Positions 1 to 8,258 of a DNA stretch of 40,218 nt are shown here, one piece after another. Under the pieces are notes generated by a model. That model made no database searches. It saw only the letters and a program-made list of their open reading frames with translations, and was not told the DNA's origin. The position numbers were made by a program, and so were the translations under genes. Source of the stretch: Paenibacillus glycanilyticus NBRC 16618 (GTDB lineage Bacteria; Bacillota; Bacilli; Paenibacillales; Paenibacillaceae); contig NZ_BILY01000052.1 in assembly GCF_004000805.1 (NCBI RefSeq), forward strand, positions 1-40,218. Direction: 5' to 3'. The number at the start of each line of letters is the position of its first letter. The stretch's first letter is position 1.

Positions 1-2
1 GG

Positions 3-1940
3 TCAATGGGAATCCGATATATCATCCTCATCGCCTAAATAAATACGTATCGTTGAACCCTTCTCTACCCTCGCGCCGACTGCCGGAGCTTGGCGGATAA
101 CCGTATTGCCCGAACCCGCCGAGGACAAATTGAAGTTCATGTTCATATCCTCGTATATGTCCGACACTGATTTCCCTACCAGGTTAGGAACCGTAACGAT
201 CGGCGTCTCGCCAAGCTTATACTTCTTGTCGATCTGCTTGTCGCGAGGCGGCACCTGCAGAATCGTAAGAGCGTCCTCCATAATATTACGCACGATAGGG
301 GCAGCCACGACACCGCCGAATTGAATGCCTTGCGGATTGTCTACCGCCACATAAATGACGATCTCCGGTTTATCGGCAGGAGCGAAGCCAACAAAGGATA
401 CGATATGTTCATTCGGAGAATAACGTCCATTGATAACTTTTTGCGCGGTACCTGTTTTTCCGCCTACCCTGTAGCCATCGATAAACGCATTGCCGCCTGT
501 TCCGAGGGCCACGACGCTTTCAAGCGCTTCGCGCACCTGCTTCGACGTGTCCTCCGAGATGACCTTGCGGACAGCCTCCGGTTCAATCTGCTGCACCGTC
601 TCGCCGGTCTGCGGATTAATCCATGCCTTGGTTACATGAGGTTTGTACAAGGTACCGCCGTTAATTGCAGCCGATACGGCGGCAATTTGTTGAATCGGCG
701 TAACCGATACGCCTTGACCGAAAGCGGTAGTCGCAAGCTCGACAGGACCAACCTTATCCAGCTTGAACAAGATACCGTTTGCTTCGCCAGGAATATCAAT
801 GCCCGTTTTCGAACCGAATCCGAAGTTTTTAATATAATCGAAAAGCTTCTCTTTGCCAAGCCGATTACCAAGGTTTACAAATCCCGGGTTGCAGGAATTT
901 TGCACAACCTCGAGGAAGGTCTGGCTGCCATGGCCGCCTTTTTTCCAGCAGCGGAGCCTGGCTCCCCCGATCTCGACGGCACCGGGATCGAAGAAGGTTT
1001 CGTTCTTGAGGTTTACCTTCTTCTCTTCGATTGCAGCCGCAAGAGTTATAATCTTAAACGTAGAACCCGGCTCGTAAGTCATCCAGATCGGAAGATTCCG
1101 GTTGTAGGTTTCGCTTGGATATTCCCTGTAATTAGCAGGCTCATAGGTTGGCCGGCTTGCCATGCCGAGAATTTCTCCCGTATTCGGGTTCATGGCGATT
1201 GCAATGATATCATCCGGCTGGAGCGCCGTCATCGCCTGATCGAGTTCCCGCTCCATAACCGCCTGAATCTGCTGGTCGATCGTTAATTCCAGGGATAAGC
1301 CTTGCTGCGGCGCCTTGTACGTATCCGAAGAATTCGGCATTGTTTTGCCGGATGCCGTGGATAAGTAGGAGACATTGCCGTCAATCCCTTTAAGCATATC
1401 GTTATATTTGGCTTCCACGCCGGTAAGCCCTTTATCTACTCCCGTAAAGCCCAGCAAGTGCGCGGCGAGGCTTCCGAAAGGATAATAGCGGTTATTGTCC
1501 TCCGCAACGACAATTCCGTTAAGATGCAAATTTCTTACCTGCTGCGCCTTGTCGGTAGTCATTCGTTTACCGCCCGGCTTTAGCTCAACAATGCTGGTTT
1601 TCTTGGAGAGCAGCTTAACCAATGCTTCCTCCGTCATATCCAAATAAGGCGCAAGCTTGGCTGCCGTTGCCTGTTTGTCCGGAATTTGCACGGGGATAGC
1701 CAGCACGGTTGGCGTGCTTATATCATACGCCAGCTTGGTCCCGTTACGATCCAGAATATCGCCACGCTTCGCCTTATAAGGAATTTCGCGCCGCCAGTTG
1801 TCTTCCGCTTGGGCGGACAGCTTCTCGCCCTGCCACAACTGAACATAAGAAAGCCGGAAAATCAATCCGGCAAAAGCTGCCACGCTGATTAAAAGCACGA
1901 TAAACAGCCGGCGACGCAACGTTACATTTGATACCTTCAT
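3..1940 (-). CDS. spoVD: SpoVD-type sporulation penicillin-binding protein (class B, one PASTA domain)
   Basis: Class B transpeptidase that crosslinks peptidoglycan, in B. subtilis for the spore cortex. The 645-residue protein has one N-terminal membrane anchor (about residues 11-30), a PBP dimerisation region with the RGDILDRNG motif near 59-67, and the transpeptidase motifs SxxK (S293-T-F-K296), SxN (S349-C-N351) and KTGT (495-498). A single PASTA domain (about 582-636) ends the protein, as in SpoVD. The start is ATG with an AAGGGGG ribosome site 8 nt upstream; the stop lies at bases 3-5, so the gene is complete. It follows the vegetative PBP gene after 100 nt, the usual dcw order. The cortex role comes from family knowledge and gene order. 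Confidence 0.93.
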   Translation of the reverse strand: MKVSNVTLRRRLFIVLLISVAAFAGLIFRLSYVQLWQGEKLSAQAEDNWRREIPYKAKRGDILDRNGTKLAYDISTPTVLAIPVQIPDKQATAAKLAPYLDMTEEALVKLLSKKTSIVELKPGGKRMTTDKAQQVRNLHLNGIVVAEDNNRYYPFGSLAAHLLGFTGVDKGLTGVEAKYNDMLKGIDGNVSYLSTASGKTMPNSSDTYKAPQQGLSLELTIDQQIQAVMERELDQAMTALQPDDIIAIAMNPNTGEILGMASRPTYEPANYREYPSETYNRNLPIWMTYEPGSTFKIITLAAAIEEKKVNLKNETFFDPGAVEIGGARLRCWKKGGHGSQTFLEVVQNSCNPGFVNLGNRLGKEKLFDYIKNFGFGSKTGIDIPGEANGILFKLDKVGPVELATTAFGQGVSVTPIQQIAAVSAAINGGTLYKPHVTKAWINPQTGETVQQIEPEAVRKVISEDTSKQVREALESVVALGTGGNAFIDGYRVGGKTGTAQKVINGRYSPNEHIVSFVGFAPADKPEIVIYVAVDNPQGIQFGGVVAAPIVRNIMEDALTILQVPPRDKQIDKKYKLGETPIVTVPNLVGKSVSDIYEDMNMNFNLSSAGSGNTVIRQAPAVGARVEKGSTIRIYLGDEDDISDSH

Positions 1941-2040
1941 CCTTGTTCCCCCTTACGCCTCATCCTTCGGCTGAGCGTACGCTGACGCTCATTCCCAACC
2001 TATGAGGGACAAGTGGGGGATAGAACAAGCTATCGATGAA
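1941..2040 (-). other. Intergenic gap before spoVD
   Basis: This 100-nt gap is much wider than the other spacings in the dcw cluster, which would leave room for a separate sporulation promoter (known for B. subtilis spoVD). I see a small hairpin (GAGCGT...ACGCTC on the minus strand, around 1970-1990) but no convincing sigma-E boxes. Confidence 0.3.
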
Positions 2041-4284
2041 TTATTGCGTATTGGCCGTATCGACTTTCTGATCTTCGGCCGAATTGGTCCCGTCATCCGC
2101 ATTTGCCTTGGCATCCTCCGAATCGGAAGAAGCGGTCTCGCCGTTCACCGCGTCCGTCTGCGGAGAAAGCGTAAGTTCAATGAGACGCTCGCCATTTTTC
2201 GTGATCTGTTTCTGCGAAACGACATAGCCTTCGCCTTTAACCGTTGCGCGGATGTCCAGCACGGATGCGATTTCGAGTGCGTCGCGCAATGAAATACCCG
2301 TCATATCCGGAATTTTCAGCTTATCCCGTTGCTCCGTAATCAAGTAAACCTTCTGGGCCGGATGAACGGAAGCCCCCGAAGCAGGCACCTGCTGGATGAC
2401 TTTTGTTCCGCCGCCGACTACCTCAACGTTTAAGCCGCGTGATTTCAGCTGCGTTTTTGCTTGGGATACGGTCAGACTATCGAGCTTAGGCACGGATACC
2501 GTTACTTCTTTCTTCCCGTTCTCGGTGACTTTAACATCCGGCGAAACGCCCATATGCTTTAAGCTTTTGTATACAATGTCCTTAAAGGCCGGTGCCGCAA
2601 CGGCGCCGCCGCCGGCTTTCGGATCGTTAGGCTCGTCAACGACGATATAGAGGACAATTTTCGGATTCTCGACAGGCGCGTATCCGATAAAAGATACGAC
2701 GAACTTGTCTTGCGAATATTTTCCGTTAATAACCTTTTGCGCCGTACCCGTCTTGCCTGCTACCCGATAGCCTTCGATATAGGCATTGCGGCCGGTACCG
2801 ATCTCTTGGTCCGATACGACCTGTTCCAGGTATTCGCCCACCTTCTTCGAGGCTTCCTGCGAAATAACCTGTCTGACTACCTTAGGCTGCGTCTTTACGG
2901 TTGTCTTCGTGTTAGGATCATAAATCTGTTTCACGATATGCGGCTCCATCAGCTTGCCGCCGTTCGCAACCGCGGCAACTGCCGCAATCTGTTGAATGGC
3001 CGTAACTTGCACCTTGCCTTGACCAAATGAAGCGCGGGCAATATCGGAAGGAATGGATAAGTTCACGTTAATCGCACCCGATGCTTCACCGCCAAGCTCG
3101 ACGCCCGTTTTTTGGCCGAACCCGAACCGGTTGATATAATCCATAAGCTTTACGCCGCCAAGCTGCTCCCAGCCGAGCTTAACGAACGCAACGTTACTGG
3201 AGCGCTTCAAGCCTTCCAGATAGGTAATGGTCCCCCAACCGACTTTGTTAATGTCTTTTACCGGAGCGCCCGGTACCGAGATATAACCGGACTTATAAGT
3301 GGCGTTCGGGTTGAAGATCCCTTCCTGCACGGCTGCAGCCAGCGTTACAATTTTGAACGTTGAACCAGGCTCATACAAAGACTTGATCGAGTGGTTATAC
3401 GCATTCTCGTAACTCATGTCCCAATAGGTATTCGGATCAAATGTCGGATAATTGGCCATTGCCAGAATATCCATCGTATTCGGATCCGCGGCAATCGCGG
3501 TAATGCTTTTCGGATGATATTTCTGATTGATATCCTCCAGCGCTTTCTCCACGTAATTCTGAATGTCCATATCGAGCGTAAGAGCAATGTCCTGGCCATC
3601 CTTCGCCGGCTTGTATTCGACTTCGCCTTCCGCGAGCTGGACGCGTTTGCCGTCCTTTTCGTACTTCAGCTCCCCGTCTTCGCCTTTCAGCTTGTCGTTA
3701 TAGAATGACTCAATCCCCGAAGCCGCCTGGCCTTCCTTCGTCACGTACCCCAGGAGCTGCGAAGCCATGGAATGACGCGGATAATATCTCTTCTGATCTT
3801 CAAAGAGGTAAATGCCGACGTCCTTCGTCTTGTATTTATCGTAAAGCTCCTGGCGGAACTTAACGACCTTGTCGGCAAGCTCCTTGTCTATCTTCCAGCC
3901 TTCCTCGTGAATCTCGCGCTGCTGATAGTATTTGCCGTCTTTTTGCGCCGTAACGATCTTGAGCAGATCGGCCTCCGGCTTGCCCAGCAATGTATGTAAT
4001 CCCGCTGCTACTTCGTCGGCGATATTCAGCTTATGAATCATATCGGGGTTTACCGCGATATCGTAAGCAACGGAATCCATGGCGAGCATGTTGCCGTCCC
4101 TGTCCGTAATCGTCCCCCTCTTCGCTAAGAGCTTCTCTTCGGCCGCCCATCTTGTCTTGGCCTTTTCGTACCAAAAGTCTCCTTTAACTACCTGCACCCA
4201 ATAGATTCTTCCGATTAGAACAACAAAAAGGAGGGTTATTATCCCTCCAAACAACAACGTGCGAAGTTTAATTCGTTTCACCAT
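2041..4284 (-). CDS. pbpB: PBP2B-type class B penicillin-binding protein with two PASTA domains
   Basis: Vegetative class B transpeptidase, the septal crosslinking enzyme that works with FtsW and FtsL. The ATG at 4284 is preferred: an AGGTG ribosome site overlapping the ftsL stop lies 6 nt upstream. A GTG three codons earlier lacks one. The product is 747 residues: a membrane anchor at about 9-29, a PBP dimer region, SxxK at about 308-311 (S-T-F-K), SxN (S-S-N) at about 362-364, KTGT at about 511-514, then two PASTA repeats (about 595-652 and 654-707). An acidic, Ser/Ala/Asp-rich tail of about 40 residues follows. It is paralogous to the next gene, spoVD. It abuts ftsL, so the two are probably translationally coupled. 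Confidence 0.92.
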   Translation of the reverse strand: MVKRIKLRTLLFGGIITLLFVVLIGRIYWVQVVKGDFWYEKAKTRWAAEEKLLAKRGTITDRDGNMLAMDSVAYDIAVNPDMIHKLNIADEVAAGLHTLLGKPEADLLKIVTAQKDGKYYQQREIHEEGWKIDKELADKVVKFRQELYDKYKTKDVGIYLFEDQKRYYPRHSMASQLLGYVTKEGQAASGIESFYNDKLKGEDGELKYEKDGKRVQLAEGEVEYKPAKDGQDIALTLDMDIQNYVEKALEDINQKYHPKSITAIAADPNTMDILAMANYPTFDPNTYWDMSYENAYNHSIKSLYEPGSTFKIVTLAAAVQEGIFNPNATYKSGYISVPGAPVKDINKVGWGTITYLEGLKRSSNVAFVKLGWEQLGGVKLMDYINRFGFGQKTGVELGGEASGAINVNLSIPSDIARASFGQGKVQVTAIQQIAAVAAVANGGKLMEPHIVKQIYDPNTKTTVKTQPKVVRQVISQEASKKVGEYLEQVVSDQEIGTGRNAYIEGYRVAGKTGTAQKVINGKYSQDKFVVSFIGYAPVENPKIVLYIVVDEPNDPKAGGGAVAAPAFKDIVYKSLKHMGVSPDVKVTENGKKEVTVSVPKLDSLTVSQAKTQLKSRGLNVEVVGGGTKVIQQVPASGASVHPAQKVYLITEQRDKLKIPDMTGISLRDALEIASVLDIRATVKGEGYVVSQKQITKNGERLIELTLSPQTDAVNGETASSDSEDAKANADDGTNSAEDQKVDTANTQ

Positions 4285-4293
4285 ATGCGTCAC

Positions 4294-4680
4294 CTATTCC
4301 GACTTGGCGGATTGTGTATTTACCATGATGTCCGGCTGTTCGGTGCTCGCCATGCCTTGCGTTTCTGCCATTTTGCGGATCCTCTCCGGATCGTTAAGCA
4401 TTTCTACTTGCTTCTGCAACTCTTTCATATCAATGTTCATCGTTGCGTATTGCGTTTTCATTTGCTTGATTTGGACGCGCATATCATAGTTTTTCGCGTA
4501 TTGATTTACAATGACTCCAAGTACGATTACGCAAAAAACGACCGTAAACATGTACAGCAGTTTCTCTTGAACCGGAATCGACTTGCGCTTCACAACCATC
4601 CGTTTCGTCTCGCGGACGACCGTCCGCTGATCCGGCTTGCGCTTTGGCTGCATGGCCAAATTGCCGTTGATATAAGCCAA
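4294..4680 (-). CDS. ftsL: Cell division protein FtsL
   Basis: Small bitopic divisome protein that pairs with DivIC/FtsB and activates septal synthesis. The reading frame is open further upstream, but the supported start is TTG at 4680, with an AGAGGGGG ribosome site 8 nt before it. This gives 128 residues beginning M-A-Y-I-N-G. The protein has a basic cytoplasmic N-terminus (QPKRKP and further Arg/Lys), one membrane helix at about 41-62, and a heptad-rich extracytoplasmic coiled coil (about 65-105), the classic FtsL layout. It lies between rsmH (19-nt gap) and the PBP gene. Sequence identity is weak in this family, so the call rests on topology, size and position. Confidence 0.88.
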   Translation of the reverse strand: MAYINGNLAMQPKRKPDQRTVVRETKRMVVKRKSIPVQEKLLYMFTVVFCVIVLGVIVNQYAKNYDMRVQIKQMKTQYATMNIDMKELQKQVEMLNDPERIRKMAETQGMASTEQPDIMVNTQSAKSE

Positions 4681-4699
4681 TGAAAGAACCCCCTCTAAC

Positions 4700-5650
4700 C
4701 TACAATTTTTCTGCGACACGCAGCTTGGCCGAGCGAGAGCGAGGGTTAACTTCCAATTCCTGCTCTGTCGGAACAATCGGCTTGCGGTTCACTAACCGAA
4801 GCTTTCCTGTGCCGCCGCATACACATTTCGGGAAATCCGGCGGACAAGTGCATTTTTCAACATAACTCGCAAATAATTGCTTGCAGATGCGATCCTCTAA
4901 TGAATGGAAAGTAATAACGGATATCCTGCCGCCTGGGCCAACGCATTTCACCGCTTGTTCCAATGCGTCTTCCTCGGCGCCGAGCTCGTCATTTACGGCA
5001 ATACGGAGAGCCTGGAAGGAACGCTTGGCCGGATGACCGCCAGTCCGTCTTGCTGCAGCCGGAATGCCGGTTTTGACCAGTTCAGCCAGCTCGCCGGTTG
5101 TTTCGATCGGCGCATTCTCGCGGGCCTGTACAATTTTGCGTGCGATCGATCTGGCGAATTTCTCTTCGCCGTACACATGCAGAATTCGAGAGATCTCCCG
5201 TTCTTCCCAGCCGTTTACGATATCGTAGGCCGTCAAGGCTCCACCCTGATCCATCCTCATATCGAGAGGAGCATCATGATTGTAGCTGAAGCCGCGCTCC
5301 GCCTCATCCAGTTGGGGGCTGGAAACGCCAAGATCGAACAATATGCCGTCGACCTGAGGGACACCGTCTACCGTTGGAACATCACACGTGAGAAGCATTT
5401 CTTCCAAATAACGAAAATTGCTCTTGACTAGCGTTACTCTATCCATATAGGGAGCAAGCCTTACGCGTGCGTTATCCAGCGCAGCATCATCCTGGTCAAA
5501 TGCGATCAAACGCCCTCCACCGCTCAGCTGGGACACAATTTTTTCACTATGACCTGCGCCGCCAAGCGTACAGTCGACGTATATGCCGCCTGGCTTGATC
5601 GCCAGTCCGTCAACCGCCTCTTCCAATAGCACTGTAATATGCTGAAACAC
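4700..5650 (-). CDS. rsmH: 16S rRNA (cytosine-1402-N4)-methyltransferase RsmH (MraW)
   Basis: SAM-dependent enzyme that N4-methylates C1402 in the decoding centre of 16S rRNA. The 316-residue length is normal. The N-terminus HITVLLEEAVDGL and the SAM-binding motif DCTLGGAGHSE (about 26-36), followed by FDQDD, are diagnostic. A Cys-rich stretch near the C-terminus (CTCPPDFPKCVCGG) and the closing NPRSRSAKLRVAEK are also typical. The start is GTG at 5650, with a GGGAGG ribosome site and an 8-nt spacer; an ATG just upstream is out of frame. It follows mraZ after 30 nt, in the same transcript. Confidence 0.96.
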   Translation of the reverse strand: MFQHITVLLEEAVDGLAIKPGGIYVDCTLGGAGHSEKIVSQLSGGGRLIAFDQDDAALDNARVRLAPYMDRVTLVKSNFRYLEEMLLTCDVPTVDGVPQVDGILFDLGVSSPQLDEAERGFSYNHDAPLDMRMDQGGALTAYDIVNGWEEREISRILHVYGEEKFARSIARKIVQARENAPIETTGELAELVKTGIPAAARRTGGHPAKRSFQALRIAVNDELGAEEDALEQAVKCVGPGGRISVITFHSLEDRICKQLFASYVEKCTCPPDFPKCVCGGTGKLRLVNRKPIVPTEQELEVNPRSRSAKLRVAEKL

Positions 5651-5680
5651 GCTAACATCCTCCCATTCTTGTTGTTTACT

Positions 5681-6118
5681 CTAGAAGTTGAAGTCGAAAT
5701 CGACCAATTTCTCCGCGATTTCGTTGAACGCCTGCTCGGACTGCTCGTAATAGCCTTCCCACGTCGATTTGCTCCAGATCTCGACGCGGCTAGATACGCC
5801 AAGCACCATACAATCCTTATCCAATTTCGCGTATTCGCGAAGGTGGGCTGGTATGTTTACCCTTCCCTGTTTGTCGAGCTCGCATTCCGTTGCCCCGGAA
5901 AAGAAAAACCGGGTAAACGCGCGGGCATCCGACTTCATGAGAGGCAGTGACTTCAGCTTCTGCTCCAGCACGCTCCACTCGCTCATAGGGTAAACGAACA
6001 AGCAGTTGTCTAATCCGCGGGTTGCGATAAAGGTGGCGCCTAGCGACTCCCGGAACTTAGAAGGAATAATAATGCGGCCCTTCTCATCAATGGTATGTTG
6101 ATATTCACCCATAAACAT
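5681..6118 (-). CDS. mraZ: Transcriptional regulator MraZ
   Basis: AbrB-fold DNA-binding protein that heads the dcw cluster and represses it by binding short TGGNN direct repeats. The product is 145 residues from ATG 6118 (MFMGEYQHTID), the usual MraZ length and N-terminus. It contains two MraZ repeats with the DEKGR (about 12-16) and DKQGR (about 85) signatures. The longer open frame starting at 6163 would run through the operator array, so the shorter start is chosen. The operator lies immediately upstream at 6139-6172, so autoregulation is likely. Confidence 0.95.
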   Translation of the reverse strand: MFMGEYQHTIDEKGRIIIPSKFRESLGATFIATRGLDNCLFVYPMSEWSVLEQKLKSLPLMKSDARAFTRFFFSGATECELDKQGRVNIPAHLREYAKLDKDCMVLGVSSRVEIWSKSTWEGYYEQSEQAFNEIAEKLVDFDFNF

Positions 6119-6138
6119 GAGATGCGCCCCACCCCTTC

Positions 6139-6172
6139 CCCCATATCCTCCACTTCGCACCACTTTTCCCCA
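6139..6172 (-). promoter_or_regulatory. MraZ operator: four TGGNG direct repeats
   Basis: Reading the minus strand, TGGGG (6172-6168), TGGTG (6162-6158) and TGGAG (6152-6148) repeat exactly every 10 bases. A fourth TGGGG (6143-6139) follows with a 4-nt spacer. Known MraZ proteins bind TGGNN repeats separated by 5 nt, so this is very probably the autoregulatory operator. It lies 20-54 nt before the mraZ start codon. I see no strong sigma-A boxes beyond a TATCTT at 6180-6175. Confidence 0.85.
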
Positions 6173-6194
6173 CTAAGATAGACTAGTTCGCCAC

Positions 6195-6230
6195 CTAAAA
6201 TAAAAATCCTGCTCCATGAGCAGGATTTTT
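6195..6230 (-). terminator. Intrinsic terminator after the DUF4349 gene
   Basis: A perfect 13-bp stem (6202-6214 with 6218-6230, loop of 3 nt) is followed on the minus strand by A-TTTT. It separates the DUF4349 lipoprotein gene from the mraZ promoter region. Confidence 0.88.
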
Positions 6231-6248
6231 GAAAAATAATTCATATGA

Positions 6249-7286
6249 TTAACCGTTTGGCTTATTCGGATCTTCTTCCTGATCCTCTTCTTTGACCGGA
6301 GGGACCATAGGGTTTCTTGACGGAGTCTGATATTTCGGCCTGGAGCGGAATTTGCCGCGCAGCCAGTATACCGGAAGCCCGATAATAACAAGCAGCAATA
6401 GAATCGGTAGAGCACCGGCAACAAAAACAAGCAGCCCCTGAAGGACGGTGATCATGGCGTTTACGCTGTCTTGCAAGGCTTTGGACATTTTATCGCCAAG
6501 ACCGTCTTCCACCGACAGCGTATCCGACTTCGCGTCTGGCTGATAAAGCCTGAGTTCAACCGTCGAATAAGAAACGTTGTTATCCAGGTAACGGATTCGC
6601 CCCTTCAATCGCTCGATGTTCTCCTGAACCGTCGCAAGCTGCTCCGAAAACTTCACCAGATCATCCGCTTTTGTCGCTTTATCCATAAAAGCAAGGAGCC
6701 TTTCCTCCACCACCTGCTGCGCTTTCAGACGCGACTGCAGGTCCACATACTCCTCCGTCACGTCCGTTCCGCTGATCTGCCTCTCAAATTTCTTATGCTC
6801 GATACCGTTAAGGCGGTCAATAAAATCCATAAAGCCTGCCGCCGGCACTTTAATGGTATAGGTGGAGCTCTTCTCGCCGTTGTACTGCCCATCCTGGAAT
6901 TGCAAGATATAACCGCCTGACTGGTGAATGGTGTTGCGGAGTGCCGTTGCCGCCTTATCGAATTCAACGGCTTCTATCGTTAAATTCGCTTTGTAGATCA
7001 GTTTTTGATTCAAGCCCGCTTCCGTGCCGTCAGCGGCAATCTCTCCGATGGACCCGCCGCCCGCTTCACCGCCTACCGCCGCGGCAGGCGCTTCGGCAGA
7101 GCCTGCCGCGTTCTCCGATTGGACCTCCGCCTTGGCATCCGAGGACTGGCTATTGACAACCGCCCCGCTGTTCGCCGTTGATGCGGCCGAGTTCATGTTG
7201 CTGCTTCCTGTTGAACAACCTCCAAGAAACAGTGCAATCGCCGTAATCATGAGTAAGAACGTATACCCGTATTTTTTTATTCGCAT
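6249..7286 (-). CDS. DUF4349 family lipoprotein
   Basis: Predicted exported lipoprotein of unknown function. From ATG 7286 (GGGGGAG ribosome site close upstream) the product is 345 residues. It has a signal peptide and lipobox ending LFLGGC (Cys at about 24), a low-complexity Ser/Ala/Gly/Glu linker, and then the DUF4349 core (KLIYKANLTIEA...GGYI...FMDFIDRL...VTEEYVDLQSRL). The core includes a coiled-coil stretch (SEQLATVQENIERLKGR). A C-terminal membrane helix (about 280-305) and a charged cytoplasmic tail follow. The membrane topology resembles other DUF4349 proteins; no reaction is known. The gene appears monocistronic, with a terminator directly after it. Confidence 0.85.
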   Translation of the reverse strand: MRIKKYGYTFLLMITAIALFLGGCSTGSSNMNSAASTANSGAVVNSQSSDAKAEVQSENAAGSAEAPAAAVGGEAGGGSIGEIAADGTEAGLNQKLIYKANLTIEAVEFDKAATALRNTIHQSGGYILQFQDGQYNGEKSSTYTIKVPAAGFMDFIDRLNGIEHKKFERQISGTDVTEEYVDLQSRLKAQQVVEERLLAFMDKATKADDLVKFSEQLATVQENIERLKGRIRYLDNNVSYSTVELRLYQPDAKSDTLSVEDGLGDKMSKALQDSVNAMITVLQGLLVFVAGALPILLLLVIIGLPVYWLRGKFRSRPKYQTPSRNPMVPPVKEEDQEEDPNKPNG

Positions 7287-7364
7287 CTTTACTCCCCCTT
7301 TTCCATGATTCACCGTCCTAGACGAACAGGATTTGGAAAGGTTGCACGAGGGAGGAAATACAAC

Positions 7365-8258
7365 CTAACTTTTCATGCTGCTTAAAAATAGCGCAATTAG
7401 CTCCATTGCCAGCAAGGAGGTCTGATCCCTATGATCAAGCAGAGGATTCACCTCGACGAATTCGGCGGAGGTCATGCGTTTGGATATGCCTAACAGGCGG
7501 ATAACCTCACGCGCTTCGTCCGCGGTTACACCGCCCTGTACCGGAGTACCCGTCCCCGGAGCTTCGGAAGGATCCACGCTGTCGATATCAAAGCTGAGAT
7601 GGATGCCGTCCGCCGCGTCTCCCGCAATACGAAGCGCTTCGCTAATTACCGCATGTATACCCAGCCGTCTAATGTCGGCCATGCGGAAACAAGAAATTCC
7701 CTCCGCCTGGATAAACGCTTCCTCGGCAGGATCCAGATCCCGCGCTCCGATAAGGACAATATTGCCGGGAGCGATTGTACCCGCTCCCGGCAATAAGTGG
7801 GATAAAGACAGCTGTGCCCTTCCTTGGGCGACGGCGAGCGGGATACCGTGCATGTTGCCGGAAGGGCTGGTTAATTCCGTATTCATATCGGCATGCGCGT
7901 CAATCCATATGACGCCAAGCTTCTTGTAATGCGAGGTCAATCCTGCTAACGTTCCCATTGCCAGACTATGATCCCCGCCAAGAACGAAAGGAAATTGTCC
8001 GGCAGCTACAACTTCCTTTACTGCCCGAGCCAATGCCATTCCCGTCCTGATAACTTCATCGGAATGGTTCATCGGGACCTGAATAACGGGAGAAGGCATT
8101 CCCGCGTTAATAACATCCATTAGCTTATTAATCGTGCAGCCATGCTGCTGCAGCATTTGAAAAAGGCCAAGCTGATAGATATGGCCGGGTGCTTGCTCGC
8201 TGCCGGGGGTTCCGGCGCCAAGGCCAAAGGGAACGGATAGCAAAGTCAGCTTATTCAT
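7365..8258 (-). CDS. rocF: Arginase
   Basis: Binuclear manganese hydrolase that converts arginine to ornithine and urea. All metal-site motifs are present: GGDHS (H97), DAHAD (D120, H122, D124) and SFDIDSVDP (D224, D226), the last followed by the substrate-pocket segment APGTGTPVQGG. The 297-residue length matches Bacillus RocF. Its ATG overlaps the stop of rocD by 4 nt (ATGA), so the two are translationally coupled. Together they convert arginine to ornithine and then to glutamate semialdehyde. No RocR or AhrC box was recognised. Confidence 0.96.
   Translation of the reverse strand: MNKLTLLSVPFGLGAGTPGSEQAPGHIYQLGLFQMLQQHGCTINKLMDVINAGMPSPVIQVPMNHSDEVIRTGMALARAVKEVVAAGQFPFVLGGDHSLAMGTLAGLTSHYKKLGVIWIDAHADMNTELTSPSGNMHGIPLAVAQGRAQLSLSHLLPGAGTIAPGNIVLIGARDLDPAEEAFIQAEGISCFRMADIRRLGIHAVISEALRIAGDAADGIHLSFDIDSVDPSEAPGTGTPVQGGVTADEAREVIRLLGISKRMTSAEFVEVNPLLDHRDQTSLLAMELIALFLSSMKS

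Noticed and set aside
321..1286. A 321-codon plus-strand open frame
   Set aside because: Antisense to spoVD; Arg-rich composition and no motif.
1941..2040. Sigma-E promoter for spoVD
   Set aside because: Expected from B. subtilis, but no convincing -35/-10 pair could be read.
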